From Phaeosaccion multiseriatum (lineage: Eukaryota; Ochrophyta, other classes), in contig OZ218952.1 of NCBI GenBank assembly GCA_965112735.1, positions 1,302,001-1,366,000 on the forward strand: a stretch of DNA of 64,000 bases, given 5' to 3'. Under the pieces are notes generated by a model. The model did no database searches, was not told the origin of the DNA, and worked only from the letters and a program-made list of their open reading frames with translations. The position numbers and the translations under genes were made by a program. How positions within the stretch are numbered: the first letter of the stretch is position 1; each line of letters opens with the position of its first letter. Below, one piece after another: positions 1 through 10,356 of the stretch.

Positions 1-2
1 GT

Positions 3-275
3 GGAGGTGTTGGTAGTATCCTCAACCTCGTCGTCGTCAAGGGAGACTGGGGGCTGGGTCTAGAGCTGCGCAAGGAGAAGCGAGGCGCGACGGACGCGGC
101 CATTGTCAAGCTCGTCAAGCCGGAGGCTCAGTTCGCAGGGGGTGCGGCTCTGCAGTGCGGAGACGTCATTACGGCGGTGAACGGGGTGGGGTGCGGCAGC
201 TTCGGCCGAGCCGTGACGCTGCTCAAGGCCGCCGAGGGACACATTCGGGTGCAAGTGGAGCGGCCTGCGGTGTGA
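3..275 (+). CDS. PDZ-domain protein, C-terminal exon (partial)
   Basis: The reading frame is open from base 3 to a TGA at 273-275 and has no start codon here, so this is the 3' end of a gene that begins outside the window. The translation has PDZ hallmarks: a carboxylate-binding-type loop (WGLGLELR), the strand AAIVKLVKP, then GGALQCGDVITAVNG, which matches the PDZ pattern of G-x-L-x-x-G-D-x-I-x-x-V-N-G, and finally a helix (RAVTLLKAAEG) and last strand HIRVQVER. The domain fills nearly the whole fragment and ends six residues before the stop, so it is the C-terminal domain. PDZ domains bind the C-termini of partner proteins. The identity of the full protein cannot be read from this piece. 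Confidence 0.72.
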   Translation, partial: GGVGSILNLVVVKGDWGLGLELRKEKRGATDAAIVKLVKPEAQFAGGAALQCGDVITAVNGVGCGSFGRAVTLLKAAEGHIRVQVERPAV

Positions 276-479
276 CTTTTGTACAGCGTTACTTTTTTTT
301 TTACAACTGGCACTTAAACTGAGACCCCTTTTGGACCATTTATTATTACCCCGGGGGAACCTTTTTTTTTCTCTTCCTCCTCCTCCCCTTGCCTCTCAAG
401 ACTTCTCTCTCCTTCCTCTAGCAAGAGAACGCCTGAAATAATAAACAGAGGGGAGTGGTAGCACGCAAGGGGTCCAAAG
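276..479 (+). promoter_or_regulatory. Intergenic leader of unit 1
   Basis: This 204-bp gap separates the PDZ gene from unit 1. The last 60 bases (about 420-479) match the 5' leader found before every plus-strand unit, including the string AGGGGAGTGGTAGCACGCAA just before the start ATG. The upstream part is unique, so the tandem array begins here. No TATA box is evident. Confidence 0.4.
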
Positions 480-3400
480 ATGATGCGCGTACTGGTCCAG
501 AAGAAGATATACCAGTACTCTCCGCCGGCCGAGAGGAGGGGGGAGGAACTTGTTTGCTATCCCTCCCCTCCCCCTCACGATCTCACATCACAGCGGATCT
601 CGAGGGAGAGGGGAATACAAACCGGGAAATGGACAACCAATTGGGAGAATACCTCGCTGATTGTGGAGACGGGAAGTCGAAAGCAGATGGAAGAGAAAGT
701 GCTCCAGCAGCTTTCCACCAACAATGATAACGAAGGTACGCCTACCCAACAGCGGAGTGATGGCAAGAGCAAGGATTCGGAGGGTCACAGCGCAGTTGAT
801 GTGAGAATGGGCAAGGAAAACAAGGGAGAGACAATCTTCAAAGTCCTTGCTCCCATGGAAGAGGGCGGAGGTGGACGATACATCAAGCTTGGTCGACTGG
901 ATGAGACCGGCACCTTTGCTCTCAACGCGGCTCTTGGTGGCGGTGCTGATGCTTATGAGACTGCTTCTGATGGTAGCGGCGAGGATACTGTCAGGGAGAC
1001 GAGCGAGGCCCTCTCGGGAGCCTCAACTGTGGAAGCGGTGATGGAGCGGCTCGGCATGACTGAAGAACTGAAGCTGACTGCAGTGGCAGACGACGACATC
1101 GCTGCTGCCCAGGGTCGGACGGCCGTGAAAGGAGGCATGACAGTGTATGCAAAGACGGACCCCTGCCTACTGCCCAAGAAGGTGACCAAGGACGAGGGGG
1201 GGGACGAGAATGATGACGGTGAAGAGCTTTTTGTGCGTCCGGTGATGAGCATACTGCAAAAGCAGGAGTTTCAGGTCAACATCCTGTTCAAGGGGGAGAG
1301 TCACACGATCAAGACCGATTGCAGGAGCGTGCCGGCCTTAGCCCGTGAAATTGCAAACCTCACCGGCGTGCCTCCTAAGAAGCAGGAGCTGTCGTTCATT
1401 CACTACCCCAGAGAGGAAGAGAAAGAGGGCGAGGTGAGAGCGGAGGCGGACAAGGAAGGAGAATGGCAGTCAACTCCCTCCCTCCCTCAGTCACTCACTC
1501 CCTGCATCCCTCTCTCCTCTCACTCCCTCCCCCCCTCCCTCCTTCCGTGCTACCCATCGTCTATCCCTCCCTCCCTCCCTCCCTCCCTCCCTGCCTCCCT
1601 GCCTCCCCGCCTCCCTGCCCCCCCCCCCTCCCTCCTTCCCTCCCTCTCGCCCTCCCTCCATTCCCACCTACCCACCTCCCTCCCTCCCTTCCTTCCTTCC
1701 TCCCTCCCTCCCTCCCTCCCTCCCTCCCTCCCTCCCTCCCTCCCTCCCTCCCTCCCTCCCTCCCTCCCTCCCTCCCTCCCTCCCTCCCTCCCTCCCTCCC
1801 TCCCTCCCTCCCTCCCTCCCTCCCTCCCTGCCTCCCTGCCTCCCCGCCTCCCTGCCCCCCCCCCCTCCCTCCTTCCCTCCCTCTCTCCCTCCCTCCATTC
1901 CCACCTACCCACCTCCCTCCCTCCCTTCCTTCCTTCCTCCCTCCCTCCCTCCCTCTCTCCCTCCCTCCCTCCCTCCCTCCCTCCCTCCCTCCCTCCCTCC
2001 CCCTCCCTCCCTCCCTCCCTCCCTCCCTCCCTCCCTCCCTCCCTCCCTCCCTCCCTCCCTCCCTCCCTCCCTCCCTCCCTCCCTCCCTCCCTCCCTCCCT
2101 CCCTCCCTCCCTCCCTCCCTCCCTCCCTCCCTCCCTCCCTCCCTCCCTCCCTCCCTCCCTCCCTCCCTCCCTCCCTCCCTCCCTCCCTCCCTCCCTCCCT
2201 CCCTCCCTCCCTCCCTCCCTCCCTCCCTCCCTCCCTCCCTCCCTCCCTCCCTCCCTCCCTCCCTCCCTCCCTCCCTTCCTTCCTTCCTTCCTCACCAGAT
2301 GACTGTTCTGCGCCGGGTAGATAGCCATGACAAGCTTTGTCAGCTCGTGACCCACTGCCCAGGCGATACGGTCCCTACACTCGTACTTCGGGAAGCGGAC
2401 GACACAAAGGGTCGCATTTTAGGATTTCTCATGGAAGTCTTTGTGATGACTATGGCTGGAAAGACCATCTCCGTGTGGGTGGAGCCTTTCGCTACCGTCG
2501 CAGCTTTCAAGAAGGAGATTTATGATTTGGAGGGCATCGCTCCTCATCAACACAGGCTGATCTTTGCGGGGCGTCAGCTGGAGGACAACTGCACGCTGTC
2601 CGAGTACAACGTAACGAAAGAAACCACGGTGCACCTGGTGTTGCGGCTACGTGGAGGCATGTACGTGCCCGCTACGGGGGGTGCACGGATCCCCCGCGGG
2701 TTCACTGCGTGCCATGTGGAAGCCCCTCGCTCTGCTGGCGGCCGCGAGGGCGACGACGTGCTCCTCCCTGTGACGGCATCCACCACGCTCCAGAACCTCT
2801 GCAAAGACGTTCTCCTGCCTGCTGTCCAGGACGCCATTCTTCGGGGACCGCAGCCTGGGTCCAGCCCTGCCGAGGCTGCTCTCGATGCACACCGTGGGGA
2901 AGGGGGCGTGGGAGGTGCGGCTCAGGAGGAGGACGTGGAGAAGAAGAAGGCCGGCAGTGACGCTCCTCCTGCCCCTTCCCCGGCCGCGGAAGCGATGCTG
3001 CAGGAGCTGCTGGCGGGCATGGTGTGGGAATGGCAGACCGACCCGGCCAAGACGCCGGAGCAGCTGCTGGAGAGCAGAGGGCTGGAGGCATCAGAAGGTT
3101 ACTTGGCGCTGCTCAGGGACGCGAGGGCTCGGATCGAAGGTGAGGAGCAAGCCGCTACAGGCTCTTGGTGGGGGGTGGGGTTGGACACTATATACACTTT
3201 TTGTGTTTGGGGAGGGCTTCAGAGACAAGACTGAGTCCTTAGTTGATCGGTCGGTTCGTCGTGTGTCGCTCGGATTCTTGAGCCGAACCGCGTTGACACG
3301 CTTCACATCCGTGCCATCAGCCAGCCCCCTGTCCTGCTGCTCGTTTATTTCTCACTTGCTCGCTCTATCGCTCCTCGCTCGCCCTTGCCCTTGTGTTTGT

Positions 3401-3598
3401 TTCGGCTGCTTCGCGTCAATGCGGCGTGTGGCAGCAGGGAAAGCCCGCAATGGCCAGCAGGAGCGGGGCGAGAGAACACGCGGACGAGGAGGAGGAAGAG
3501 GGGGAGGACGAGGTGGAGAAGGAGGAGAGCGCGGAAGGTCGTGGCGGCGACGACAAAGCCGCAGGGCCAGACAGACTGCAGCGCGTAGAGAAGCCTGA
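480..3598 (+). CDS. Unit 1: ubiquitin-domain tandem-array protein
   Basis: Predicted exons are 480-1433, 2299-3139 and 3435 (or 3438)-3598, about 652 residues. Exon 1 (318 residues) gives a conserved N-terminal region and then a degenerate ubiquitin-like strand-helix-strand stretch ([14 protein letters not shown] onward). Exon 2 opens with MTVLRRV and carries a ubiquitin domain at about residues 363-438 ending LVLRLRGG followed by Met, then a C-terminal module with [12 protein letters not shown] and KTPEQLL motifs. Ubiquitin K48 is Arg here, K63 is kept and L8 is Met. Donor GAG|GTGAGA and acceptor CTCACCAG are both in phase 0. Exon 3 would add an Arg/Gly-rich tail. Unlike its sisters, this unit has no stop just after the second donor, so intron retention would instead add 32 residues. 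No signal peptide is seen, so it is probably cytosolic or nuclear. Function unknown. Confidence 0.62.
1434..2298 (+). repeat. Unit 1 intron with giant CCCT microsatellite
   Basis: This 865-bp intron is mostly an imperfect (CCCT)n tract from about 1555 to 2290. It ends in TTCCTTCCTCACCAG and so forms the intron pyrimidine tract. A block of about 120 bp that breaks the regular repeat (CCCGCC, a run of Cs, CATTCCCACCTACCCACC) occurs twice, near 1585-1700 and 1828-1945, showing an internal tandem duplication. The exon 1 frame stays open through the tract as a Pro-Ser-Leu-Pro repeat but ends out of frame with exon 2. Confidence 0.85.
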
Positions 3599-4295
3599 GC
3601 GGCTCACACCATCGGTGGGCAGCTGCCGGCGGGCGAAGGCGGACGGGGCAGCCAGGGAGCGGCCGAGGAGGTAGGAGGTTAGCACCATCTCTACCACACG
3701 CCCTTGGAAGGGCGCGCATTTGTCTGGACACCATTGGTTGAAGTTGCTAGGCTCGAGGGTTGTGCATGTAAAAGTAGATACTGTAGAATGTGGGGAGAAG
3801 GGGGGGGGGGAGGGAGGGCGAGCAAGCTGAACGAACATGTCAGATCCTTGCTTCGAGCGAGATGGCTCACAAGGGGTTTTTAGAACATGCACTACCCGGG
3901 GAGAGACCCGACCGTAGGACAAGGCCACAAGGCCAGCCAGCAGGAGGAATGTGGTGTGAGGAACCATCCCTCCCAGACTGATCGCTCCACCTTCCGTCAC
4001 CTGTGAGCACGAGAAGCATCTGTAGGCAGGGGGGGTGCTCTTTGAGGGACGAGGCGGGGAAGAGGAAGGAAGGGTCACTGAGCCGCTCATGGCTCAGAAG
4101 GTAATAATCGAGGAGGAGGAAAAGGGTGCCACATCATACCTGAAATTTAAATTCATGGTGGGAAAACTGAAACTGCGCTTGGTGACTGCACTGCGCAGGG
4201 GCAGGAAACGTCCTTCTCTCCCTCCTCAAGCAAGGGAACGCCAGAAGAAATAAACGGAGGGGAGTGGTAGCACGCAAGGGGTCTCCAGTCCAAAG
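3599..4295 (+). other. Unit 1-2 spacer: conserved 3' block plus leader
   Basis: No independent gene is seen. This roughly 700-bp spacer is repeated after units 1-5. It includes a self-complementary CTTGGAAGGGCGCGC stretch, a segment beginning CTCACAAGGGGTTT, and a block with CATCTGTAGGCAGGGGGG followed by GGGTCACTGAG. The last block is also found downstream of units 6, 7 and 8, so it is probably the 3' untranslated part of the transcript rather than promoter. The final 90 or so bases are the 5' leader of the next unit. No AATAAA signal stands out. Confidence 0.5.
4204..4295 (+). promoter_or_regulatory. Conserved 5' leader of the array genes
   Basis: The block running from the CCTTCTCTCCCTCCT string through GAAATAAACGGAGG to TCTCCAGTCCAAAG and the start ATG is nearly identical before units 2, 3, 5 and 6 (also near 7299-7390, 15664-15755 and 19108-19199). 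Its 3' part also precedes units 1 and 4. Its position directly before the ATG, with no upstream ATG, suggests a 5' untranslated region or core promoter. No known operator motif is recognised. Confidence 0.45.
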
Positions 4296-6680
4296 ATGAT
4301 GCGCGTACTGGTCCAGAAGGAGACATACCAGTACTCTCCGCCGACCCCCCGTAGTGGGGATGAACTTGTTTGCCACCCTTCCCCCCCCCGCTTTCGTCAG
4401 AGACTCAAGCCAAATGGGGAATGGACAGTCGAGTCGGAGAGTATCTCGCTGATTGTGGAGACGGGAAGTCGAAAGCAGATGGAAGAGAAAGTGCTCCAGC
4501 AGCTTTCCAGCAGCTGCAGCAACAAGAACAAGGGTACGCCTATCCAAAAGCAGAGTGATGGAAAGAGCAAGGATTCGGAAGGTCACAGCGTAGTCGATGT
4601 GAGAATGGGCAAGGAAAACAAGGGAGAGACAATCCTCAAAGTCCATACTCCCATGGAAGAGGGCGGAGGTGGACGATACATCAAGCTTGGTCGACTGGAT
4701 GAGACCGGCACCTTTGCTCTCAACGCGGCTCTTGGTGGCGATGATACCGTCAGGGGGAGGAGCGAGGCCCTATCGGGAGCCTCAACTGTGGAAGCGGTGA
4801 TGGAGCGGCTCGGCATGATTGAAAAACTGAAGCTGACTGCAGTGGCAGACGACGACATCGCTGCCGCCCAGGAGGGGACGGTCGTGAGAGGAGGCATGAC
4901 AGTATATGCGAAGACGGACCACTGCTTACTGCCCAAGGTGACCAAGGACGAGGGGGGCGAGAATGATAACGGCGAAGAGCTTTTTGTGCGTCCGGTGATG
5001 GGCATAATGCAAATGCAGGAGTTTAAGGTTAATGTCCTCTTCAAGGAGGAGAGCCACACGATCAAGACGAATTGCAGGAACTTGTCGGCCTTTGCCTGTG
5101 AGATTGCAAACCTCACCGGCGTGCCTAGGAGGAGCCAGGAGCTGTCTTTCATTCACTGCCGCAGAGAGGAAGGGGAAGAGGGCGAGGTGAGAGCGGAGGC
5201 GGACAAGGAAGGGGAATCGCAATCAACTCCCTCCCTCCCTCCCTCCTTCCGTCCTACCCTCCCTCCCTCCCTCTCTCCCTGTATCCCTCCCTGACCCCCT
5301 CCCTGCCTCCTTCCTTGCCTCCCTCCCTCCCTCCCTCCCTCACCAGATGACTGTTCTGAACTCGGCTAGCTATGACGAGTTTTGTGAACTCGTGATCAAC
5401 TGCCCAGCCGATACGGTCCCTACACTCGTACTTCAGGACAAGGGCGATTTGAAGGTTCAGGACAAGGGCGATTTGAAGAATCGGTACTACGGCCGTGGTA
5501 TGCAAGTCTTTGTGAAGAATCTAACTGGAAAGACCATCACCGTGGATGTGGAGCCATCCACTACCGTCGCAGCTCTCAAGAAGAACATTAAGGCCCACGA
5601 AGGCATCGCTCCTGATCAGCAGAGGCTGATCTTTGCGGGGCGTCAGCTGGAGGACTGGCGCACGCTGTTCGAGTGCGGGATATCGGCGGAAGTAACGATT
5701 CACCTGGTGTTGCGGCTACGTGGAGGCATGTACGTGCCCGCTACGGGGGGTGCACGGATCCCCCGCGGGTTCACCGCGTGCCATGTGGAGGCCCCTCGCT
5801 CTGCTGGCGGCCGCGAGGGCGACGACGTGCTCCTCCCTGTGACGGCGTCCACCACGCTCCAGAACCTCTGCAAAGACATTCTCCTGCCTGCTGTCCAGGA
5901 CGCCATTCTTCGGGGGCCGCAGCCTGGGTCCAGCCCTGCCGAGGCTGCTCTCGATGCACACCGTGGGGAAGGGGGCGTGGGAGGTGCGGCTGAGGAGGAG
6001 GACGTGGAGGAGAAGAAGGCCGGCAGTGACGCTCCTCCTGCCCCTTCCCCGGCCGCGGAAGCGATGCTGCAGGAGCTGCTGGCGGGCATGGTGTGGGAAT
6101 GGCAGACCGACCCGGCCAAGACGCCGGAGCAGCTGCTGGAGAGCAGAGGGCTGGAGGCATCAGAAGGTTACTTGGCGCTGCTCAGGGACGCGAGGGCTCG
6201 GATCGAAGGTGCGTAGCAAGCCGCTACAGGCTCTTGGTGGGGGGTGGGGTTGGACACTCAATACACTTTTTGTGTTTGGGAGGGCTTCAGAGACAAGACT
6301 GAGTCTACACATTTCTCCCTCAGTTGATCGGTTGGTTCGACCTGGCTGTGTCGATCGGATTCTTGAGCTGAACCGCGTTGACACGCTTCACATCCGTGCC
6401 ATCAGCCAGCCCCCTGTCCTGCTGCTCGCTTATTTCTCACTTGCTCGCTCTGTCGCTCCTCGCTCGCCCTTGCCCTCGTGTTTGTTTCGGCTGCTTCGCG
6501 TCAATGCGGCGTGTGGCAGCAGGGAAAGCCCGCAATGGCCAGCAGGAACGGGGCGAGAGAACACGCGGGCGCGGAGGAGGAAGAGGGGGAGGACGAGGTG
6601 GAGGAGGAGAGCGCGGAAGGTCGTGGCGGCGACGACAAAGCCGCAGGGCCAGACAGACTGCAGCGCGTAGAGAAGCCTGA
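4296..6680 (+). CDS. Unit 2: ubiquitin-domain tandem-array protein
   Basis: Predicted exons are 4296-5186, 5347-6208 and 6520 (or 6523)-6680, about 637 residues. The layout matches unit 1: N-terminal region, degenerate ubiquitin-like segment ([15 protein letters not shown]), ubiquitin domain beginning [17 protein letters not shown] and ending [11 protein letters not shown], then the C-terminal module with [11 protein letters not shown]48 is Arg and K63 is Ala. Exon 2 contains a small in-frame duplication of QDKGDLK just before the ubiquitin domain. Intron 1 is only 160 bp with a short pyrimidine tract, against 531-865 bp in units 1, 3, 4 and 5, so the long microsatellite is not needed for splicing. 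If intron 2 is retained the protein ends EGA at 6216. Function unknown. Confidence 0.63.
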
Positions 6681-7390
6681 GTGACCATCGGTGGGCAGCT
6701 GCCAGCGGGCGAAGGCGGCCGGGGCAGCCAGGGAGCGGCCGAGGAGGTAGGAGGTCAGCACCATCTCTACCACACGCCCTTGGAAGGGCGCGCATTTGTC
6801 TGGACACCATTGTTGAAGCTGCTAGGCTCGAAGGTTATTTTAATGTAAAAGTAGATATTGTAGAATATGGGGAGAAGGGGGGGGAGGGAGGGCGAGCAAC
6901 AAGCTGAACGAACATGTCAGATCTTTGCTTCGAGCGAGATGGCTCACAAGGGGTTTTTAGAGCATGCACTACCCGGGGAGAGACCAGACCGTAGGACAAG
7001 GCCACAAGGCCAGCCAGCAGGAGGAATGTGGTGTGAGGAACTATCCCTCCCAGACTGATCGCTCCACCTTCCATCATCAGTGAGCACGAGAAGCATCTGT
7101 AGGCAGGGGGGGTGCTCTTCGAGGGACGAGGCGGGGAAGAGGAAGGAAGGGTCACTGAGGAACCGCTCATGGCTCAGAAGGTAGTGGTAGGGAGGAGGAG
7201 AGGAGGAAAAGGGCGCCACATCATGCCACCTTGATATTTAAATTCATGGTGGGAAAACTGAAACTGCGTTTGATGACTGCACTGCGGAGGGGCAGGGAAT
7301 GTCCTTCTCTCCCTCCTTCCTCAATCAAGGGAACGCCCGAAGAAATAAACGGAGGGGAGTGGTAGCACGCAAGGGGTCTCCAGTCCAAAG
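6681..7390 (+). other. Unit 2-3 spacer, repeat of the unit 1-2 spacer
   Basis: This is a close copy of 3599-4295, with the same putative 3' untranslated block, the GGGTCACTGAGGAACCGC string and the conserved leader before the unit 3 start. No separate gene is seen. Confidence 0.5.
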
Positions 7391-10356
7391 ATGATGCGCA
7401 TACTGGTCCACAAGGAGACATACCAGTACTCTCCGGGCTGGACAGTCGAGTCGGAGAGTATCTCGCTGATTGTGGAGACGGGAAGTCGAAAGCAGATGGA
7501 ACAGAACGTGCTCCAGCAGCTTTCCAGCAGCTGCAGCAACAAGAACAAGGGTACGCCAATCCAAAAGCAGAGTGATGGAAAGAGCAAGGATTCGGAAGGT
7601 CACAGCGTAGTCGATGTGAGAATGGGCAAGGAAAACAAGGGAGAGACAATCCTCAAAGTCCATACTCCCATGGAAGAGGGCGGAGGTGGACGATACATCA
7701 AGCTTGGTCGACTGGATGAGACCGGCACCTTTGCTCTCAACGCGGCTCTTGGTGGCGATGATACCGTCAGGGGGAGGAGCGAGGCCCTCTCTGGAGCCTC
7801 AACTGTGGAAGCGGTGATGAAGCGGCTCGGTAGGTCTCAAGAACTGAAGCTGAGTGCAGTGGCAGACGACGACATCGCTGCCGCCCAGGAGGGGACGGTC
7901 GTGAGAGGAGGCATGACAGTATATGCGAAGACGTGGTGGCGCAAGGTGACCAAGGACGAGGGGGGCGAGAATGATGACGGCGAAGAGCTTTTTGTGCGTC
8001 CGGTGATGGGCATAGTGCAAATGCAGGAGTACAAGGTTAATGTCCTCTTCAAGGAGGAGAGCCACACCATCAAGACAGATTGCAGGAACTTGTCGGCCTT
8101 TGCCCGTGAAATCGCAAACCTCACCGGCGTGCCTAGGAGGAGGCAGGAGCTGTCGTTCATTCACTACCCCAGAGAGGAAGGGAAAGAGGGCGAGGTGAGA
8201 GTGGGGGCGGACAAGGAAGGGGAATCGCAGTCAACTCCCTACCACCCTTAGTCACTCACTCACTGCATCCCTCTCTCCTCCCTCCCTCCCTCTTTCCGTC
8301 CTACCCTCAGTCCCTCCCTTCCTCCCTCCCTGCCTCCCTTCGTCCCTCCCTCCCTCCTTCCGTCCTACCCTCCCTCCCTCCTTCCGTCCTACCCTCCCTC
8401 CCTCCTTCCCTCCGTCCCTCCCTCCCTCCGTCCCTCCGTCCCTCCCTCCCTCCCTCCCTCCCTCCCTCCCTCCCTCCCTCCCTCCCTCCCTCCCTCCCTC
8501 CCTCCCTCCCTCCCTCCCTCCCTCCCTCCCTCCCTCCCTCCCTCCCTCCCTCCCTCCCTCCCTCCCTCCCTCCCTCCCTCCCTCCCTCCCTCCCTCCCTC
8601 CCTCCCTCCCTCCCTCCCTCCCTCCCTCCCTCCCTCCCTCCCTCCCTCCCTCCCTCCCTCCCTCCCTCCCTCCCTCCCTCCCTCCGTCCCTCCGTCCCTC
8701 CGTCCCTCCCTCCCTCCCTCCCTCCCTCCCTCCCTCCCTCCCTCCCTCCCTCCCTCCCTCCCTCCCTCCCTCCCTCCCTCCCTCCCTCCCTCCCTCCCTC
8801 CCTCCCTCCCTCCCTCCCTCCCTCCCTCCCTCCCTCCCTCCCTCCCTCCCTCCCTCCCTCCCTCCCTCCCTCCCTCCCTCCCTCCCTCCCTCCCTCCCTC
8901 CCTCCCTCCCTCCCTCCCTCCCTCCCTCCCTCCCTCCCTCCCTCCCTCCCTCCCTCCCTCCCTCCCTCCCTCCCTCCCTGCCTCCCTCCTCCCTCCCTCC
9001 CTCCCTCCCTCCCTCCCTCCCTTCCTCCCTCCCTCACCAGATGACTGTTCTGAACTTGGATAGCTATGACGAGTTTTGTGAACTCGTGACCAACTGCCCA
9101 ACCGATACGGTCCCTACACTCGTACTTCAGGACAAGGGTGATCTGAAGAATCGGTACTTTGGCCGTAGTATGCAAGTCTTTGTGAAGACTCTAACTGGAA
9201 AGACCATCTCCGTGTGGGTGGAGCCTTCCACTACCGTCGACGGTTTGAAGAAGGAGATTGAGGCCAGCGAAGGCATCCCTCCTGATCAGCAGAGGCTGAT
9301 CTATGCGGGGTGTCATGACTTGGAGGACTGGCGCACGCTGTCCGACTACAGGATACCGATGGAAGGGACGATTCACCTGGTGTTGCGGCTACGTGGAGGC
9401 ATGTACGTGCCCGCTACGGGGGGGGCACGGGTCCCCCCCGGGTACACTGCGTGCTACGTGGAGGCCCCTCGCTCTGCTGGCGGCCGCGAAGGCGATGACG
9501 TGCTCTTCACAGTGACGGCATCCACCACGCTCCAGAACCTCTGCAAAGACGTTCTCCTGCCTGCTGTGCAGGACGCCATTCTTCGGGGGGCGCAGCCTGG
9601 GTCCAGCCCTGCCGAGGCTGCTCTCGATGCACACCGTGGGGAAGGGGGCGTGGGAGGTGCGGCTCAGGAGGAGGACGTGGAGGAGAAGAAGGCCGGCAGT
9701 GACGCTCCTCCTGCCCCTTCCCCGGCCGCGGAAGCGATGCTGCAGGAGCTGCTGGCGGGCATGGTGTGGGAATGGCAGACCGACCCGGCCAAGACGCCGG
9801 AGCAGCTGCTGGAGAGCAGAGGGCTCGAGGCCTCAGAAGATTACTTGGCGCTGCTCAGGGACGCGAGGGCTCGGATCGAAGGTGCGTAGCAAGCCGCTAC
9901 AGGCTCTTGGTGGGGGGTGGGGTCGGACACTATATACACTTTTTGTGTTTGGGAGGGCTTCAGAGACAAGACTGAGTCTACACATTTCTCCCTCAGTTGA
10001 TCGGTTGGTTCGACCTGGCTGTGTCGATCGGACTCTTGGGCCGAACCGCGTTGGCACGCTTCACATCCGTGCCATCAGCCAGCCCCCTGTCCTGCTGCTC
10101 GCTTATTTCTCACTTGCTCGCTCTGTCGCTCCTCGCTCGCCCTTGCCCTCGTGTTTGTTTCGGCTGCTTCGCGTCAATGCGGCGTGTGGCAGCAGGGAAA
10201 GCCCGCAATGGCCAACAGGAGCGGGGCGAGAGAACACGCGGACGAGGAGGAGGAAGAGGGGGAGGACGAGGTGGAGAAGGAGGAGAGCGCGGAAGGTCGT
10301 GGCGGCGACGACAAAGCCGCAGGGTCAGACAGGCTGCAGCGCGTAGAGAAGGCTGA
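7391..10356 (+). CDS. Unit 3: ubiquitin-domain tandem-array protein
   Basis: Predicted exons are 7391-8194, 9041-9881 and 10193 (or 10196)-10356, about 602 residues. Exon 1 is the shortest of the array (268 residues) because a Pro-rich stretch after YQYSP is missing. The ubiquitin domain (about residues 312-388) is the most ubiquitin-like of the set: [13 protein letters not shown], then [14 protein letters not shown], and LVLRLRGG before Met. K48 is Cys, followed by an extra residue (CHDLED), and K63 is Met; L8, I44 and V70 of the ubiquitin hydrophobic patch are kept. The exon 1 frame stops at PYHP inside the intron, so splicing is required to reach exon 2. Exon 1 and the intron start are almost identical to unit 5, suggesting recent duplication or conversion. 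Confidence 0.65.
8195..9040 (+). repeat. Unit 3 intron with giant CCCT microsatellite
   Basis: This 846-bp intron contains a nearly pure (CCCT)n tract from about 8400 to 9030, interrupted by CCGT variants near 8415-8440 and 8686-8705, and ends CCCTCACCAG. On the minus strand the tract reads as long Gly-Arg-Glu-Gly open frames, which are artefacts. Confidence 0.85.

Noticed and set aside
1463-2302. Long plus-strand Pro-Ser-Leu frames over CCCT tracts
   Set aside because: They are translations of an intronic microsatellite. All frames of a tetranucleotide repeat are open, and the paralogous units splice it out.
3393-3674. Acidic Glu-rich frame over the third exon of the array units
   Set aside because: Its phase does not fit the conserved donor, its end varies between copies, and differences between copies alter it more than they alter the Arg/Gly frame.
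8252-9175. Minus-strand Gly-Arg-Glu-Gly frames (also 1561-2355, 12408-13090, 16710-17180)
   Set aside because: Reverse translation of the same CCCT/CCAT repeats, with no other support.
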